Shown: positions 28,846 through 38,591, numbered from the stretch's first letter. The stretch is 64,000 nt of DNA from Halosimplex aquaticum (GCF_028747785.1 NZ_CP118158.1:2976001-3040000); one strand, 5' to 3'. The notes: generated from the letters alone by a model not told the origin. Made by a program: numbers and translations.

Positions 28846-28866
28846 CCACCTATACCGTGGATCGGG

Positions 28867-29604
28867 ATGCTCCGGCCATGTCACGGACGGACGCAGGGGT
28901 GTGCCGCGGTGACGAGTGAGGAACTGCTCGGAGGCGACGGCGACGACCACAGGCGGATCGACGCCGACCGGTGGGAGGACATCTACGTCGTCGGCGACGT
29001 CCACGGGTGTCTGCCGGCGCTGCAACGGCTGGTCGAGCGCATCGGACCGGACGAGGAGACGCTGCTGGTCGTCGTCGGCGACCTCGTCCGGAAGGGGCCC
29101 GACAGCCGCGGCGTCGTCGAGTTCGTCCGCGAGCGCGACACCGTGATCAGCGTCCGCGGCAACAACGAGGACAAGCTGATCCGGGGGGACAAACACCTCC
29201 CGGAACTCTCCGAGGCGGACATGGCGTACGTCGAGTCGCTCCCCCACGCCATCTCGTGGGAGGACAACCTCGTGGTCCACGGCGGCATCGACCCGCGCAA
29301 GGCGCTGGCGGACCACGATTCGGCGGAACTGCTGACGATGCGCTCGCTCGCCCCCGGAGGGAGCTACGACCGACCCTACTGGTTCGAGGAGTACGACGGG
29401 CGTCCGCGGGTGTTCTTCGGCCACACCGTGCTCGCCGAGCCCTTCGAGTCGCCGAGCGCGGTCGGGCTCGACACCGGCTGCGTCTACGGTGGCGCGCTGA
29501 CCGCCTACCACGTCGACACCGGCGAGTTCGTCACCGTCGAGCCGACGGAGACCTACCAGGAGCGCAGCGCCGACAGCATCGTCACACCGCGCGCGAGCGG
29601 CTGA
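28867..29604 (+). CDS. PP1-like metallophosphoesterase
   Basis: A 245-aa phosphoesterase with the phosphoprotein-phosphatase motif series: IYVVGDVHGC (GDxHG), VVGDLVRKGPDS (GDxVxxGxxS), SVRGNNE (GNxE) and VVHGGIDP (HGG). It resembles bacterial ApaH/PrpE-like and PP1-like enzymes, so it may act on phosphoproteins or dinucleotide polyphosphates. I chose the ATG at 28867 because a TATA box is placed for a leaderless start. The GTG at 28909 is the alternative. It is 5 nt upstream of ppk, suggesting a shared mRNA. Confidence 0.85.
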   Translation: MLRPCHGRTQGCAAVTSEELLGGDGDDHRRIDADRWEDIYVVGDVHGCLPALQRLVERIGPDEETLLVVVGDLVRKGPDSRGVVEFVRERDTVISVRGNNEDKLIRGDKHLPELSEADMAYVESLPHAISWEDNLVVHGGIDPRKALADHDSAELLTMRSLAPGGSYDRPYWFEEYDGRPRVFFGHTVLAEPFESPSAVGLDTGCVYGGALTAYHVDTGEFVTVEPTETYQERSADSIVTPRASG

Positions 29605-29609
29605 TACAC

Positions 29610-32444
29610 ATGACGGGAGGTAGCCGCGACGACGACGGCGGAGGCGCAACTGACGGCGGGGACGGCGACCGCGGGGTCGCAGGCGACGGCGCGGCAGAGG
29701 CCGGGACGGTGTCGATCCTGGACGCCGGGCCGGCCTCCGTCTCGATGCTGGGGGCCGACGGCGGGACGGACGAGGCCGCCGGCGACGAGGTCGGCGGTCG
29801 TGCGGGGGAGTTCGACCGCTCGTCGTCCGAGTTCTACCTGAACCGCGAGCTGAGCGAACTGGCCTACCAGCGCCGCGTGCTCCACGAGGCGCTGGACGAA
29901 CGCAACCCGCTGCTCGAACGGGTCCGCTTCCTGTCGATTTTCACCCGCAACATGGACGAGTTCTTCATGAAGCGGGTGGGCGGCCTCAAACAGCAGATGG
30001 AGGCGGGGATCACCGACCGGACGGTCGACGGCCACACGCCCCGCGAGCAGTGGGGGGCCGTCCTCGACGCGGCGCGGCCGATGTTCGCGCGCCAGACCGA
30101 CTGTTACGAGTCGGTGATCCGGCCGGCGCTCGCCGAGGCGGGCGTCCACGTCGTCGACTACGACGACCTCTCGCCCGACGAGCGCGCGTCGATGCGCGAG
30201 TACTTCGAGCGGTCGGTGCTCCCGACGCTCACGCCGCTCGCGTTCGACCCGGCCCACCCGTTCCCGTTCATCTCGAACCTGAGCCTGTCGCTGGCGGTGC
30301 TGACCCGCGAGGACGACGAGGAGTCGCCGACGTTCACGCGGGTGAAGATCCCGCAGAACCTGCCGCGGCTGGTCGAGATCGCGGCGGGCGAGCGCTACGT
30401 CCTCATCGAGGAGGTCGTCAGGGCGAACCTCGATCTCCTCTTCCCGAACGCCGAGGTGGTCGAGGCGTCGCTGTTCCGGCTGACGCGCAACGCCGAGGTC
30501 CGCCGCGACGAGGAGGTCGCCGAGGACCTCATCGACATGATCGAGGAGGTGCTCGAACAGCGCCGGTTCGCGACGGCGGTCCGCCTGGAGGTCGAAGCCG
30601 GCACGTCCGAACGCGTCCGCCAGACGCTCGTCGAGCAGCTCGACCTGGACGAGCGGGAGGTGTTCGAGCGCCCCGGGCCGATGGACTACCGGGAGTTCGA
30701 CACCCTGCTCGACCTCGACCGGCCGGAGCTGAAACTCCCCGAGTGGACGCCCCAGCCCCACCCCCGCCTCCAGCGCCAGCGGACGCCGCTGAACGACGCC
30801 AGCGACGACGGAGGCGACATCTTCGCGCGCATCCGCGAGGACGACATCCTGCTGCACCACCCGTATCACTCCTTCACCGACACGGTCCAGCGGTTCATCG
30901 CCGAGGCGGCGACCGACCCCGACGTGCTCGCGATCAAGGCCGCCATCTACCGGACGGCGAGCGACTCGCAGGTGATCCAGTCGCTCATCGACGCCGCCGA
31001 CAACGGCAAACAGGTCGCCGTGATGGTCGAGCTGAAGGCCCGCTTCGACGAACAGAACAACCTGGAGTGGGTCCGGCGGCTGGAGGAGAACGGCATCCAC
31101 GTCGCCTACGGCACCATCGGCCTGAAGACCCACACCAAGACCGCGCTCGTGGTCCGCCAGGAGGACGACGGCGTCGAGCTGTACTCCCACGTCGCCACCG
31201 GCAACTACCACTCCGAGACGGCGAAGGGGTACGTCGACCTCGGCCTGCTGACGGCCGACCGCGACATCGGCCAGGACCTGGTGAAGGTGTTCAACTTCTT
31301 CACCGGTCCGTCGCTGGACGAGGAGTTCCGGAAGCTCCTCATCGCCCCCGTGACGATGCGCGACCGCTTGACCCGATACGTCCGGCGGGAGGCCGAACAC
31401 GCCCGCGCCGGCCGGTCGGCCCGCATCGTCGCGAAGGTCAACGCCCTCGAAGACCCCGAGATCGTCGCGGAGCTCTACGAGGCGGCGATGGCCGGCGTGG
31501 ACGTCGACCTCGTCGTCCGGGACATCTGCCGGCTCCGCCCGGGTATCGAGGGCGTCAGCGAGAACGTGAACGTCTACAGCGTCGTCGGCCGATTCCTCGA
31601 ACACTCGCGGATCTACTACTTCGAGAACGGCGCCCGCGACCCCGACCTGCGGGCCGACGACTCGCCGCTCGGCGAGCCCGAGTACTACATCGGGTCGGCG
31701 GACTTGATGACCCGCAACCTCGACAGCCGCGTCGAGGCCGTCGCGCCCGTCGAGGACACCGCTATCCGCGAGCAGTTGCGGTTCGTCCTCGACCTGCTGC
31801 TCCGGGACAACCGGAAGTGCTGGGAGATGAACGCCGACGGGAGCTACGAGCAGCGCCAGCCCGGCCCCGGGGAAGCGGTGATCAGCACCCAGGAGGTCCT
31901 GATGGAGCGGGCCCGCCGCGCCGCCGCCGACGACGACGTCGACTGCGGTATCCCGGCCGGCGACGCCACCGAGAGCGACCTGCTGGTCGAACCGGCGGAC
32001 TCCGGTCGCGGCGAGTTCAGTCCGGGTCGGGAAGCGATCGATCAGGGTCGCGGGGAACCGGGTCCCGGGGAACCGAATCGCGGGGGACCGAGCCGAGACA
32101 GGAACGATGTCGGTAGCGGCCGCGCCGACCGGGATGCTGACAGTGACGCGACCGGGCCGGGTGCCGATAGCAGCGCGTCGAACGCGGAACCGGACAGCGA
32201 AGCGTCGGATGCCGGAACTGACGACCGCACGTCCGCCGCCGTCGAGTCCGTGGTCGCGACTGCGGGCGGCGACTCCGCGGTCGCGGAGAACGGCGACCTG
32301 CCGGGGCCGCTGCGGGACAACCCCGACGCCTGGTACCGGCCCGACAGCGACCACTACGACTTCGCCGTCAGGACGCCGGACGGGACCGTCTACCGCGAGA
32401 CCGCCGAGGGGGCCGCCGCCGTCGTCGAGCGGTTCGAGGAGTGA
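29610..32444 (+). CDS. ppk: polyphosphate kinase 1 with long disordered ends
   Basis: Makes inorganic polyphosphate from ATP reversibly. The 944-aa product contains a full PPK1 (about 70-770): FYLNRELSELAYQRRVL, then the N-domain, and two phospholipase-D-like catalytic domains. Both active histidines are present: His527 (SHVATGN, the auto-phosphorylated residue) and His665 (LEHSRIYYF). The ends are unusual: a 65-residue acidic N-terminus and, after about 780, a ~120-residue Gly/Asp/Ser/Arg linker leading to a short conserved-looking tail (AWYRPDSDHYDFAVRTPDG). It starts 5 nt after the phosphoesterase gene. With pst and phoU it suggests phosphate uptake plus storage. Confidence 0.95.
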   Translation: MTGGSRDDDGGGATDGGDGDRGVAGDGAAEAGTVSILDAGPASVSMLGADGGTDEAAGDEVGGRAGEFDRSSSEFYLNRELSELAYQRRVLHEALDERNPLLERVRFLSIFTRNMDEFFMKRVGGLKQQMEAGITDRTVDGHTPREQWGAVLDAARPMFARQTDCYESVIRPALAEAGVHVVDYDDLSPDERASMREYFERSVLPTLTPLAFDPAHPFPFISNLSLSLAVLTREDDEESPTFTRVKIPQNLPRLVEIAAGERYVLIEEVVRANLDLLFPNAEVVEASLFRLTRNAEVRRDEEVAEDLIDMIEEVLEQRRFATAVRLEVEAGTSERVRQTLVEQLDLDEREVFERPGPMDYREFDTLLDLDRPELKLPEWTPQPHPRLQRQRTPLNDASDDGGDIFARIREDDILLHHPYHSFTDTVQRFIAEAATDPDVLAIKAAIYRTASDSQVIQSLIDAADNGKQVAVMVELKARFDEQNNLEWVRRLEENGIHVAYGTIGLKTHTKTALVVRQEDDGVELYSHVATGNYHSETAKGYVDLGLLTADRDIGQDLVKVFNFFTGPSLDEEFRKLLIAPVTMRDRLTRYVRREAEHARAGRSARIVAKVNALEDPEIVAELYEAAMAGVDVDLVVRDICRLRPGIEGVSENVNVYSVVGRFLEHSRIYYFENGARDPDLRADDSPLGEPEYYIGSADLMTRNLDSRVEAVAPVEDTAIREQLRFVLDLLLRDNRKCWEMNADGSYEQRQPGPGEAVISTQEVLMERARRAAADDDVDCGIPAGDATESDLLVEPADSGRGEFSPGREAIDQGRGEPGPGEPNRGGPSRDRNDVGSGRADRDADSDATGPGADSSASNAEPDSEASDAGTDDRTSAAVESVVATAGGDSAVAENGDLPGPLRDNPDAWYRPDSDHYDFAVRTPDGTVYRETAEGAAAVVERFEE
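32046..32090 (+). repeat. three 15-bp tandem repeats inside ppk
   Basis: GGTCGCGGGGAACCG, GGTCCCGGGGAACCG and AATCGCGGGGGACCG stand head to tail and in frame. They encode the pentapeptides GRGEP, GPGEP and NRGGP in the disordered linker (residues 813-827). They mark the linker as a region that expands by slippage. Confidence 0.8.
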
Positions 32445-32592
32445 GTCGCCAGCGGGCAGCGGTGTCTCGCTCCCCCGTCCGCCGTCACGCGTTCTCCGCC
32501 GCGCGGCGGCTATATAGACTACTGTGAAATAAAGTATCAATCGAAGGAAATTATTAGACGATGGCGGGTGACACTCCGCGTGACGTCCACCA

Positions 32593-33099
32593 ATGGCCAC
32601 AGCAACTCCCGGCCGTCGTTCGGTAGTACTGTTCGTCCGCTCGCTGTCGCCGACCGAGACGCCCGCGGCCGGCCACGTCGCGCGGGTCCGCGACCTGGAA
32701 GACACCGGGCGGGTCGCGGACGCGTCAGTCGCAGTCTGGGGACGGGAGATCGAACTCTCCGCGCGGGCGCGCCGGACCCGCGCCGGGCAGTGCGTCCTCG
32801 ACCGGATCGCGGACTTCCGCGCGTGGGCGGACGAGCGCGGGGTCTCGATGTCGCCGTTTTTCGACGCTCGCGAGCGCTCCTCGGCGATGACCGGCGAGGA
32901 GTTCGCCGCCCTCCGACTGCCGGTGTGCTGTCTCGCCGAGTACGACGGCGACGAACTGGTCCACGTCGCCCCGTACAGCACCGGCGACGCGATCTGCACC
33001 GTCGCCGACCGCCTCGACCGGCTGGACCGCCTCGACCGCGGCGACGGCGAGGGCGGTTCCGACCGCATCGAAGCGGTGCAGGCGCTCCGCGGCGACTGA
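32593..33099 (+). CDS. conserved haloarchaeal protein of unknown function
   Basis: A 168-aa soluble protein. Recognisable blocks are SVVLFVRSLSPTET, VAVWGREIELSAR, FRAWADERGVSMSPFF and LPVCCLAEYDGDELVHVAPY. It looks like a member of a family that recurs in many copies in haloarchaea. No catalytic residues are evident and I do not know the function. A TTATTAG box centred near 32553 fits a start about 13 nt before the ATG. It stands alone between ppk and a PRC-barrel-like gene. Confidence 0.65.
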   Translation: MATATPGRRSVVLFVRSLSPTETPAAGHVARVRDLEDTGRVADASVAVWGREIELSARARRTRAGQCVLDRIADFRAWADERGVSMSPFFDARERSSAMTGEEFAALRLPVCCLAEYDGDELVHVAPYSTGDAICTVADRLDRLDRLDRGDGEGGSDRIEAVQALRGD

Positions 33100-33202
33100 C
33101 ACGGGCGACGACCGCGACGGCCGATACCGCCCGAAGGGACCCGCTACCGGTGGGCAACCACTTCGACAGAACCCCTACGGCGCGCCGACCCCTGGGAACG
33201 GT

Positions 33203-33439
33203 ATGGCCGAGTACTCCGAGGAACAGGTCGGCAAGCGCGTCGTCTCCCAGGAGGGCGAGGAGATCGGCGAGGTGACCGCCATCGACGACGGGTCGATGGT
33301 CGTCCGCGTCACGGTCGGGAACAACAACGACGTCGTCGACCACATGGGCTGGGACACGCGGACGAACCAGGAGACCCACACGCTGAACGACCGCTACGTC
33401 TCGAACATCCGGGAGAACGCCGTCCGGCTGCGGGTGTAG
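33203..33439 (+). CDS. PRC-barrel-like small protein
   Basis: A 78-aa protein with the pattern VGKRVVSQEGEEIGEVTAID, typical of the first strands of a PRC-barrel, followed by VVRVTVGNNNDVVDHMGW and a Thr/Asn-rich end. PRC-barrel proteins act as small RNA- or protein-binding adaptors. In haloarchaea they are abundant and mostly uncharacterised. No operon partner. Confidence 0.65.
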   Translation: MAEYSEEQVGKRVVSQEGEEIGEVTAIDDGSMVVRVTVGNNNDVVDHMGWDTRTNQETHTLNDRYVSNIRENAVRLRV

Positions 33440-33519
33440 TCGAACGACGAGACGAGAACGACTGTCTCGCCCGCGGCGCGGAGGAAAGATGTTTACGAGC
33501 GCCTCTCCTGTCCCCGTCA

Positions 33520-34503
33520 ATGAGCGAATCGGACGGTCCGAAACAGGTAGACGACCCGGACTACCACAGCGAGAACCACACGGCCGCCCAGACCTGCGGG
33601 TGGACGGCCAACTCGCTCCGGGGAGAGGGCAAGTGCTACAAGTACGCCTTCTACGGGATCGAGTCCCACCGCTGCATCCAGATGACGCCGGTCGTCAAAT
33701 GCAACGAGCGCTGCGTCTTCTGCTGGCGCGACCACGCGGGCCACGCCTACGAACTCGGCGACGTCGAGTGGGACGACCCCGCCGCCGTCGCGGACGCCTC
33801 GCTGGAACTCCAGAAGAAGCTCCTCTCGGGGTTCGGCGGCAACGATCAGGTCCCCCGCGAGCGCTTCGAGGAGGCGATGGAACCCCGTCACGTCGCCATC
33901 TCGCTGGACGGCGAGCCCTCTCTCTACCCGTACCTCCCCGAACTCATCGAGGAGTTCCGCGACCGCGACATCACCACGTTCCTCGTCTCGAACGGGACGA
34001 AACCCGAGGTCCTGGCCGAGTGCGACCCGACGCAGCTGTACGTCAGCGTCGACGCGCCGGACCGCTGGACGTTCGATAATACTGTGAAGGCCGTCGAGGA
34101 CGACGCCTGGGAGCGGCTGATCGACACGCTGGACGTGCTCGCCGAGAAGGACGAGACCCGAACGGTCCTGCGGACGACGCTCGTCAAGGGCAACAACATG
34201 CACCACCCCGAGTGGTACGCCTCGATGTTCCAGCGGGCCGACCCCGACTTCGTCGAACTGAAGGCGTACATGCACGTCGGCCACTCGCGCGGCCGGCTCG
34301 ACCGCGATTCGATGCCCGAACACGAGGAGGTCCGCGCCTTCACCGAGAACGTCATGGAGCACATGCCCGAACACGACTACCTGAACGACGTGCCCGTCTC
34401 GCACGTCACCCTGCTCTCGAAGACCGAGGACACCTGGGTGCCGAAACTGCGGAAGGACAGCGAGTTCTGGGAGCGGGACCCCTACGCCGAAGCTGGCGAC
34501 TGA
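33520..34503 (+). CDS. taw1: 4-demethylwyosine synthase (Taw1/TYW1), radical SAM
   Basis: Makes 4-demethylwyosine in tRNA-Phe at position 37 from 1-methylguanosine and pyruvate. The 327-aa product has the radical-SAM cysteines C61-x3-C65-x2-C68 (KCNERCVFC). It also has Cys26, Cys39 and Cys52, which match the second Fe-S cluster of characterised archaeal Taw1. SLDGEPSLYPYLPELI is the SAM-binding region. A TTTACG box centred about 26 nt upstream fits a leaderless mRNA and supports this ATG. Confidence 0.95.
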   Translation: MSESDGPKQVDDPDYHSENHTAAQTCGWTANSLRGEGKCYKYAFYGIESHRCIQMTPVVKCNERCVFCWRDHAGHAYELGDVEWDDPAAVADASLELQKKLLSGFGGNDQVPRERFEEAMEPRHVAISLDGEPSLYPYLPELIEEFRDRDITTFLVSNGTKPEVLAECDPTQLYVSVDAPDRWTFDNTVKAVEDDAWERLIDTLDVLAEKDETRTVLRTTLVKGNNMHHPEWYASMFQRADPDFVELKAYMHVGHSRGRLDRDSMPEHEEVRAFTENVMEHMPEHDYLNDVPVSHVTLLSKTEDTWVPKLRKDSEFWERDPYAEAGD

Positions 34504-34616
34504 CCGGATCCCGGCCGTTCGCGTCTCTTCACTGCGTTTCTGGTTATCACTCCTCGTAACCGGGGGGATACCTTGATGCTACCCGTCACGAGTGTCTCCG
34601 TACCCGGTGTTACATA

Positions 34617-34913
34617 ATGTCAGGCATATTTGCGGCGCTCGAACCGGCCAAGGTCGCCCTGGCCGTGATCGCCGTGTTAGGCATCGCCCCGGTCGTGATC
34701 CAGTACCGCGACCGCTCGAAGTGGTTCGCGGTCGGCTACGGACTGCTGGTCGCGGCGACGCTTTTCACGAACCTCGAAAGTCTGTTCCTCGGGGGACTGT
34801 TGAACCTCGCGGAACACGCCATCGGACTGATGGGCGCGGGGATCGCGTTCCTCGTGGCGGCGCTCGTCCATCGTCGCCGACTGCGCGAGGAGGGGGTTCT
34901 CGACGATGGTTGA
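34617..34913 (+). CDS. small 3-TM membrane protein, partner of the chemoreceptor
   Basis: A 98-aa membrane protein with three hydrophobic helices (about 12-30, 36-58, 63-85) and a short charged C-terminus. Its end overlaps the start of the chemoreceptor gene by 8 nt. The spacing of its helices and a shared pattern (basic loop, aromatic W/F at the start of TM2, NLxE/LLEW near its end) resemble the N-terminal 3-TM region of that receptor. I infer that it is a sensor subunit or an anchor for the receptor. Confidence 0.7.
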   Translation: MSGIFAALEPAKVALAVIAVLGIAPVVIQYRDRSKWFAVGYGLLVAATLFTNLESLFLGGLLNLAEHAIGLMGAGIAFLVAALVHRRRLREEGVLDDG

Positions 34914-36489
34914 ACTCACCGTCGTCTTCGACCTGGTCGCGACGGGCGCGTTCGCCGGCGCGGTGGTCCTCGGAATACGGAACTGGCGGGAGACGGACCT
35001 GGAACGCGCGTTCTGGGTGAACTTCACGTTCGGCGCGGCGCTCGGATTCCTGTGGACGGGGACCGTCCTGCTGGAGTGGCTCGGCGTGAGTCCCGTGTTG
35101 ATGGACGCGCTGAGCAACACGCTCCTCGGGACGACCATCGGCGTCTACGCGGTGGGTTCGACGGGGACCATGGCCGTCGTGGACGACATGAAAGCGGCGA
35201 AGGCCAAGGCCGATCAGGCGCGAGCGGAGGCCGTCGAGCTACAGGAGGACGCCGAGGACGCCCGGCTCGAAGCCGAGCGGGCCAGCGAGGAGGCCGAACG
35301 CGAGCGCGAGCAGGCCGAGCGCCTCAGCGAGACGCTCCGGCGGAAGGCGACCGAGTTCGGCGACGTGATGGCGGCGGCGGCCGAGGGCGACCTGACCCGA
35401 CGGATGGATCCCGACAGCGACAGCGAGGCGATGACGGAGATCGCCGAGTCGTTCAACGCGATGATGGCCGACCTGGAGGGAACGCTCGTGGAGATCCGGT
35501 CGTTCGCCGACGAGGTGCGGACGGCCAGCGGGGAAGTCACCGCCGGCGCGAGCGAGAGCCAGTCCGCCAGCGAGCAGGTCGCCGAGTCGATGCAGACGGT
35601 CTCGGCGGACACCGACGAACAGAACGAACGCCTCCAGTCGGTCTCGACCGAGATGGGGACGCTCTCGGGGGCCGTCGAGGAGGTCGCCGCCTCGGCCGAC
35701 GAGTTGGCCCACGCGACCGAGGAGTCCGTCGAGGTCGGCGAGCGGGGACGCGAGTCGGCCAACGAGGCGCTCGACGAACTGGACGCAGTCGAGGCCAAAG
35801 CCGACGAGGCGGTCGAGGAGGTCGACTCGCTGGCCGCGGAGATGGACGAGATCGGCGAGGTCGTCGACATGATCGCAGAGATCGCCGAGCAGACGAACAT
35901 GCTGGCGCTCAACGCGTCGATCGAGGCGGCGCGGGCCGGCGAGGCCGGGGAGGGCTTCGCCGTCGTCGCCGACGAGATCAAGGGGCTGGCCAGCGAGGCC
36001 GCCGAGGCCACGGACGAGGTCGAACAGCTCATCACCGACATCCAGGACTCGACCGACGAGACGGTCGTCAACATCCGCGAGATGGGCGACCGCGTCGACG
36101 CCGGCACCGCGACGACCGGCGAAGCGCTGGACGCGCTCGACGAGATGGCCGACACGATCCGGACGGCCCACGACAGCATCCGGGAGATCAGCGAGGCGAC
36201 CGACGACCAGGCGGCCTCCACGGAGGAAGTCGCGAGTATGGTCGACGAGATATCCGAGATGGCGGGCCGGATCGACTCGGAGTCCGACCAGGTCTCCGCG
36301 GCCGCCGAGGAACAGACCGCCTCGCTCACGCAGGCGACCGAGAACGCCCACTCGATGTCCGACCGCGCGGACGACCTGCGGGACCTGCTCGACGAGTTCG
36401 TCGTCGGCGACGGGGCCGTCGCAGACGGCGCATCGCCGCGTGCGGCGACAGACGGCGGCCCGTCCTCCGGCGACGGACCGACGGCCTGA
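34906..36489 (+). CDS. methyl-accepting chemotaxis transducer with 3-TM input domain
   Basis: A 527-aa haloarchaeal transducer. Three N-terminal helices (about 7-24, 36-58, 66-88) leave no sizeable extracellular ligand domain, so the signal is probably sensed in the membrane or through the neighbouring 3-TM protein. A long helix, a HAMP-like region (about 140-195) and the methyl-accepting coiled coil follow. The hairpin tip [20 protein letters not shown], which binds CheA/CheW, lies near 323-345. The C-terminus is an acidic/Ser-Gly tail. The stimulus is unknown. Confidence 0.92.
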   Translation: MVELTVVFDLVATGAFAGAVVLGIRNWRETDLERAFWVNFTFGAALGFLWTGTVLLEWLGVSPVLMDALSNTLLGTTIGVYAVGSTGTMAVVDDMKAAKAKADQARAEAVELQEDAEDARLEAERASEEAEREREQAERLSETLRRKATEFGDVMAAAAEGDLTRRMDPDSDSEAMTEIAESFNAMMADLEGTLVEIRSFADEVRTASGEVTAGASESQSASEQVAESMQTVSADTDEQNERLQSVSTEMGTLSGAVEEVAASADELAHATEESVEVGERGRESANEALDELDAVEAKADEAVEEVDSLAAEMDEIGEVVDMIAEIAEQTNMLALNASIEAARAGEAGEGFAVVADEIKGLASEAAEATDEVEQLITDIQDSTDETVVNIREMGDRVDAGTATTGEALDALDEMADTIRTAHDSIREISEATDDQAASTEEVASMVDEISEMAGRIDSESDQVSAAAEEQTASLTQATENAHSMSDRADDLRDLLDEFVVGDGAVADGASPRAATDGGPSSGDGPTA

Positions 36490-36650
36490 GCCCCCGCCTG
36501 TCAGCGCGACCGAACCGGTCCGAACCTGCGGACGCCCGGGTCCGCCGCGACGATGCCGACGCCGTTTTCACTGACCGTTCCGAACACTCTCACAGACAAC
36601 GTCTCGAAACGCACCTGCCGTTCCACTTCTGAGACGCGTTCCGAATTCGG

Positions 36651-36660
36651 TATACTTATC
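36651..36660 (+). promoter_or_regulatory. TATA box of ribK
   Basis: GGTATACTTATCGG; box centred about 28 nt before the ATG at 36685, so the ribK-ribB mRNA is probably leaderless. Confidence 0.6.
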
Positions 36661-36684
36661 GGCCGGTAGGGACTATTCACTGGT

Positions 36685-37392
36685 ATGGCAGGTATCACGG
36701 CGTCGTCGGTCGGGCACGCCGAGCTGGCGACGCTGAAGGCGTTAGCGTTGCAGGGCGGGCTCGACGGCGACCAGAAAGTGTCGTGCTCGGCGCTGGCCGA
36801 CCGGCTCGACGCGTCGACGCAGACGGCCTCGCGGCGGCTCCAGCGGCTGGAAGAGGCCGACCTCATCGAGCGGGAGATCGTCAGCGACGGGCAGTGGGTG
36901 ACGGTGACCGACGCCGGCCAGCGCGCGCTCCAGCGGGAGTACGCCGACTACCGACGGATATTCGAGCGCGACGCGAGCGTCGAACTCCACGGCTCGATCA
37001 CCAGCGGGATGGGCGAGGGTCGCCACTACATCTCGCTGCCGGGCTACATGCGCCAGTTCGAGGAGACGCTCGGCTACGAGCCGTTCCTGGGGACGCTCAA
37101 CGTCGAGCTCTCCGAGGAGAGCGTCCGCGAGCGCGGGCACCTCTCCTCGTTCGAGCCCATCACCATCGAAGGCTGGGAAGACGACGAGCGGACGTACGGG
37201 CCGGCGTACTGCTACCCGGCGACCGTCGAGAACAGCGACGGCGAGGCGTTCGCGGACGCGCACGTCATCACGCCTGAGCGAACCCACCACGGCGACGACC
37301 AGCTCGAAGTGATCGCACCGGTGAAGCTCCGCGAGGAACTCGGCCTGGACGACGGCGCCCCCCTCACCATCGATGTCACCGAACAGCGATAG
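36685..37392 (+). CDS. ribK: CTP-dependent riboflavin kinase with N-terminal winged helix
   Basis: Archaeal enzyme that phosphorylates riboflavin to FMN using CTP. The 235-aa product has an N-terminal winged HTH (about 15-90: [31 protein letters not shown]) and a C-terminal RibK barrel. The barrel includes [19 protein letters not shown] and [12 protein letters not shown], the nucleotide- and flavin-binding loops. The HTH suggests that it also acts as a transcription regulator of flavin genes, as proposed for fused RibK proteins. It overlaps or abuts ribB. Confidence 0.94.
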   Translation: MAGITASSVGHAELATLKALALQGGLDGDQKVSCSALADRLDASTQTASRRLQRLEEADLIEREIVSDGQWVTVTDAGQRALQREYADYRRIFERDASVELHGSITSGMGEGRHYISLPGYMRQFEETLGYEPFLGTLNVELSEESVRERGHLSSFEPITIEGWEDDERTYGPAYCYPATVENSDGEAFADAHVITPERTHHGDDQLEVIAPVKLREELGLDDGAPLTIDVTEQR

Positions 37393-37393
37393 C

Positions 37394-38062
37394 ATGACCG
37401 GCGACGCATCGACTGCTGCGGCGAGCGTCGAGCGCGCGCTCGACGCCCTCCGCCGCGGCGAACCGATCCTCGTCCACGACGCCGCCGACCGCGAGGGGGA
37501 GACCGACCTCGTCTATCCGGCCGGGGCCGTCACGCCCGACGCCGTCGCGCGGATGCGCAACGACGCCGGCGGCCTCGTCTGCGTCGCGCTCGGCGATGCG
37601 GTCGCCGCGGCCTTCGAGTTACCCTACCTCCAGGACGTGCTCGACCACCCGGCCGCCGCCGACCACGAACTGGGGTACGACGACCGCTCGTCGTTCTCGC
37701 TGACGGTCAACCACCGCGACACGTACACGGGGATCACCGACGAGGACCGCGCGCTGACGATCACCGAACTCGCCGCCGCAGCGGCCGACCCGCAGGGCAC
37801 CGACTTCGCGAGCGAGTTCCGCGCCCCGGGCCACGTCCACGTCCTCCGCGCCGCACCTGGCTTGCTGGCCGACCGTGAAGGCCACACGGAACTCGCCGTC
37901 GCGCTCGGGGAGGCCGCCGACCTCCCGCCGGCGATGGTCGTCTGCGAGATGCTCGACGACGACACCGGCGGCGCCCTCTCGCCCGCGGCCGCCCGGAGCT
38001 ACGCCGACCGCGAGGGGCTCGTCTACGTCGAAGGCAGCGCCGTCATCGACCGCCTCGGATAG
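37394..38062 (+). CDS. ribB: 3,4-dihydroxy-2-butanone-4-phosphate synthase
   Basis: Converts ribulose-5-phosphate into the four-carbon unit of riboflavin. The 222-aa product has the acidic metal/substrate motif DAADREGETDL and the catalytic region FSLTVNHRDTYTGITDEDRALT, plus FRAPGHVHVLRAAPGLLADREGHTE. I prefer the ATG at 37394, just after the ribK stop. An in-frame ATG at 37373 inside ribK would add seven residues. Together with ribK it makes a riboflavin/FMN operon. Confidence 0.94.
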   Translation: MTGDASTAAASVERALDALRRGEPILVHDAADREGETDLVYPAGAVTPDAVARMRNDAGGLVCVALGDAVAAAFELPYLQDVLDHPAAADHELGYDDRSSFSLTVNHRDTYTGITDEDRALTITELAAAAADPQGTDFASEFRAPGHVHVLRAAPGLLADREGHTELAVALGEAADLPPAMVVCEMLDDDTGGALSPAAARSYADREGLVYVEGSAVIDRLG

Positions 38063-38132
38063 CCGCGCCCGACCCGCCTTCTCCGACAGCGACTCCGCGG
38101 CACTGAAGGGCACACGTCCCCCAGCACGGACG

Positions 38133-38591
38133 ATGAGAGACGTTTCACGCCGGTCGTTCGTCCGCGCGAGCGGTCTCGCGGTCGTCGGCGCACTCGCCGG
38201 CTGTTCGAGCGGTGCGTCCGGCGATCAACCGAGCGAGACGCCCGCGGGTGACGTCGTCGTCGGTCCCGGCGGCTCGTACGCCTACGACCCCGAGGAGTAC
38301 ACCGTCTCCGTCGGCGAGACGGTCACGTGGTCGTTCGCCAGTCCGGCCCACAACGTCTCCTGCGTCCCCGAGGACAACCGACAGGTGTCACTGCCCGACG
38401 GCGCCGAACCGTTCGCCAGCTACGAAGACGGTAATCCCGGAGAAACGGTGCCGCAAGGCGAAACCTACGAGCACACGTTCGAGACGGCCGGCGAGTACAC
38501 GTACGTCTGCATTCCGCACGCCCGGCAGGGGATGGTCGGGACAGTCAGAGTAGAACGAGGAGGGACGAACGGCGCGAGCGAGGACGGATAG
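38133..38591 (+). CDS. halocyanin-like blue copper lipoprotein
   Basis: Membrane-anchored electron carrier, 152 aa. It has a Tat signal (SRRSFVRAS) and lipobox LAGC with Cys24, then a plastocyanin fold. The four type-1 copper ligands are visible: His73 (PAHNVS), Cys126, His129 and Met134 (CIPHARQGM). It resembles halocyanin, a mobile or tethered donor in haloarchaeal respiratory chains. It is the last ordinary gene before the lower-GC accessory stretch. Confidence 0.93.
   Translation: MRDVSRRSFVRASGLAVVGALAGCSSGASGDQPSETPAGDVVVGPGGSYAYDPEEYTVSVGETVTWSFASPAHNVSCVPEDNRQVSLPDGAEPFASYEDGNPGETVPQGETYEHTFETAGEYTYVCIPHARQGMVGTVRVERGGTNGASEDG

Noticed and set aside
28867-28911. Choice between ATG 28867 and GTG 28909 for the PP1-like gene
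   Set aside because: GTG 28909 would give a normal N-terminus too, but a TATA box is placed for the ATG. I kept the ATG and lowered the confidence.
29553-33068. Long minus-strand open frame over ppk
   Set aside because: The plus strand encodes a full PPK1 with both active histidines; the antisense frame has no motif.
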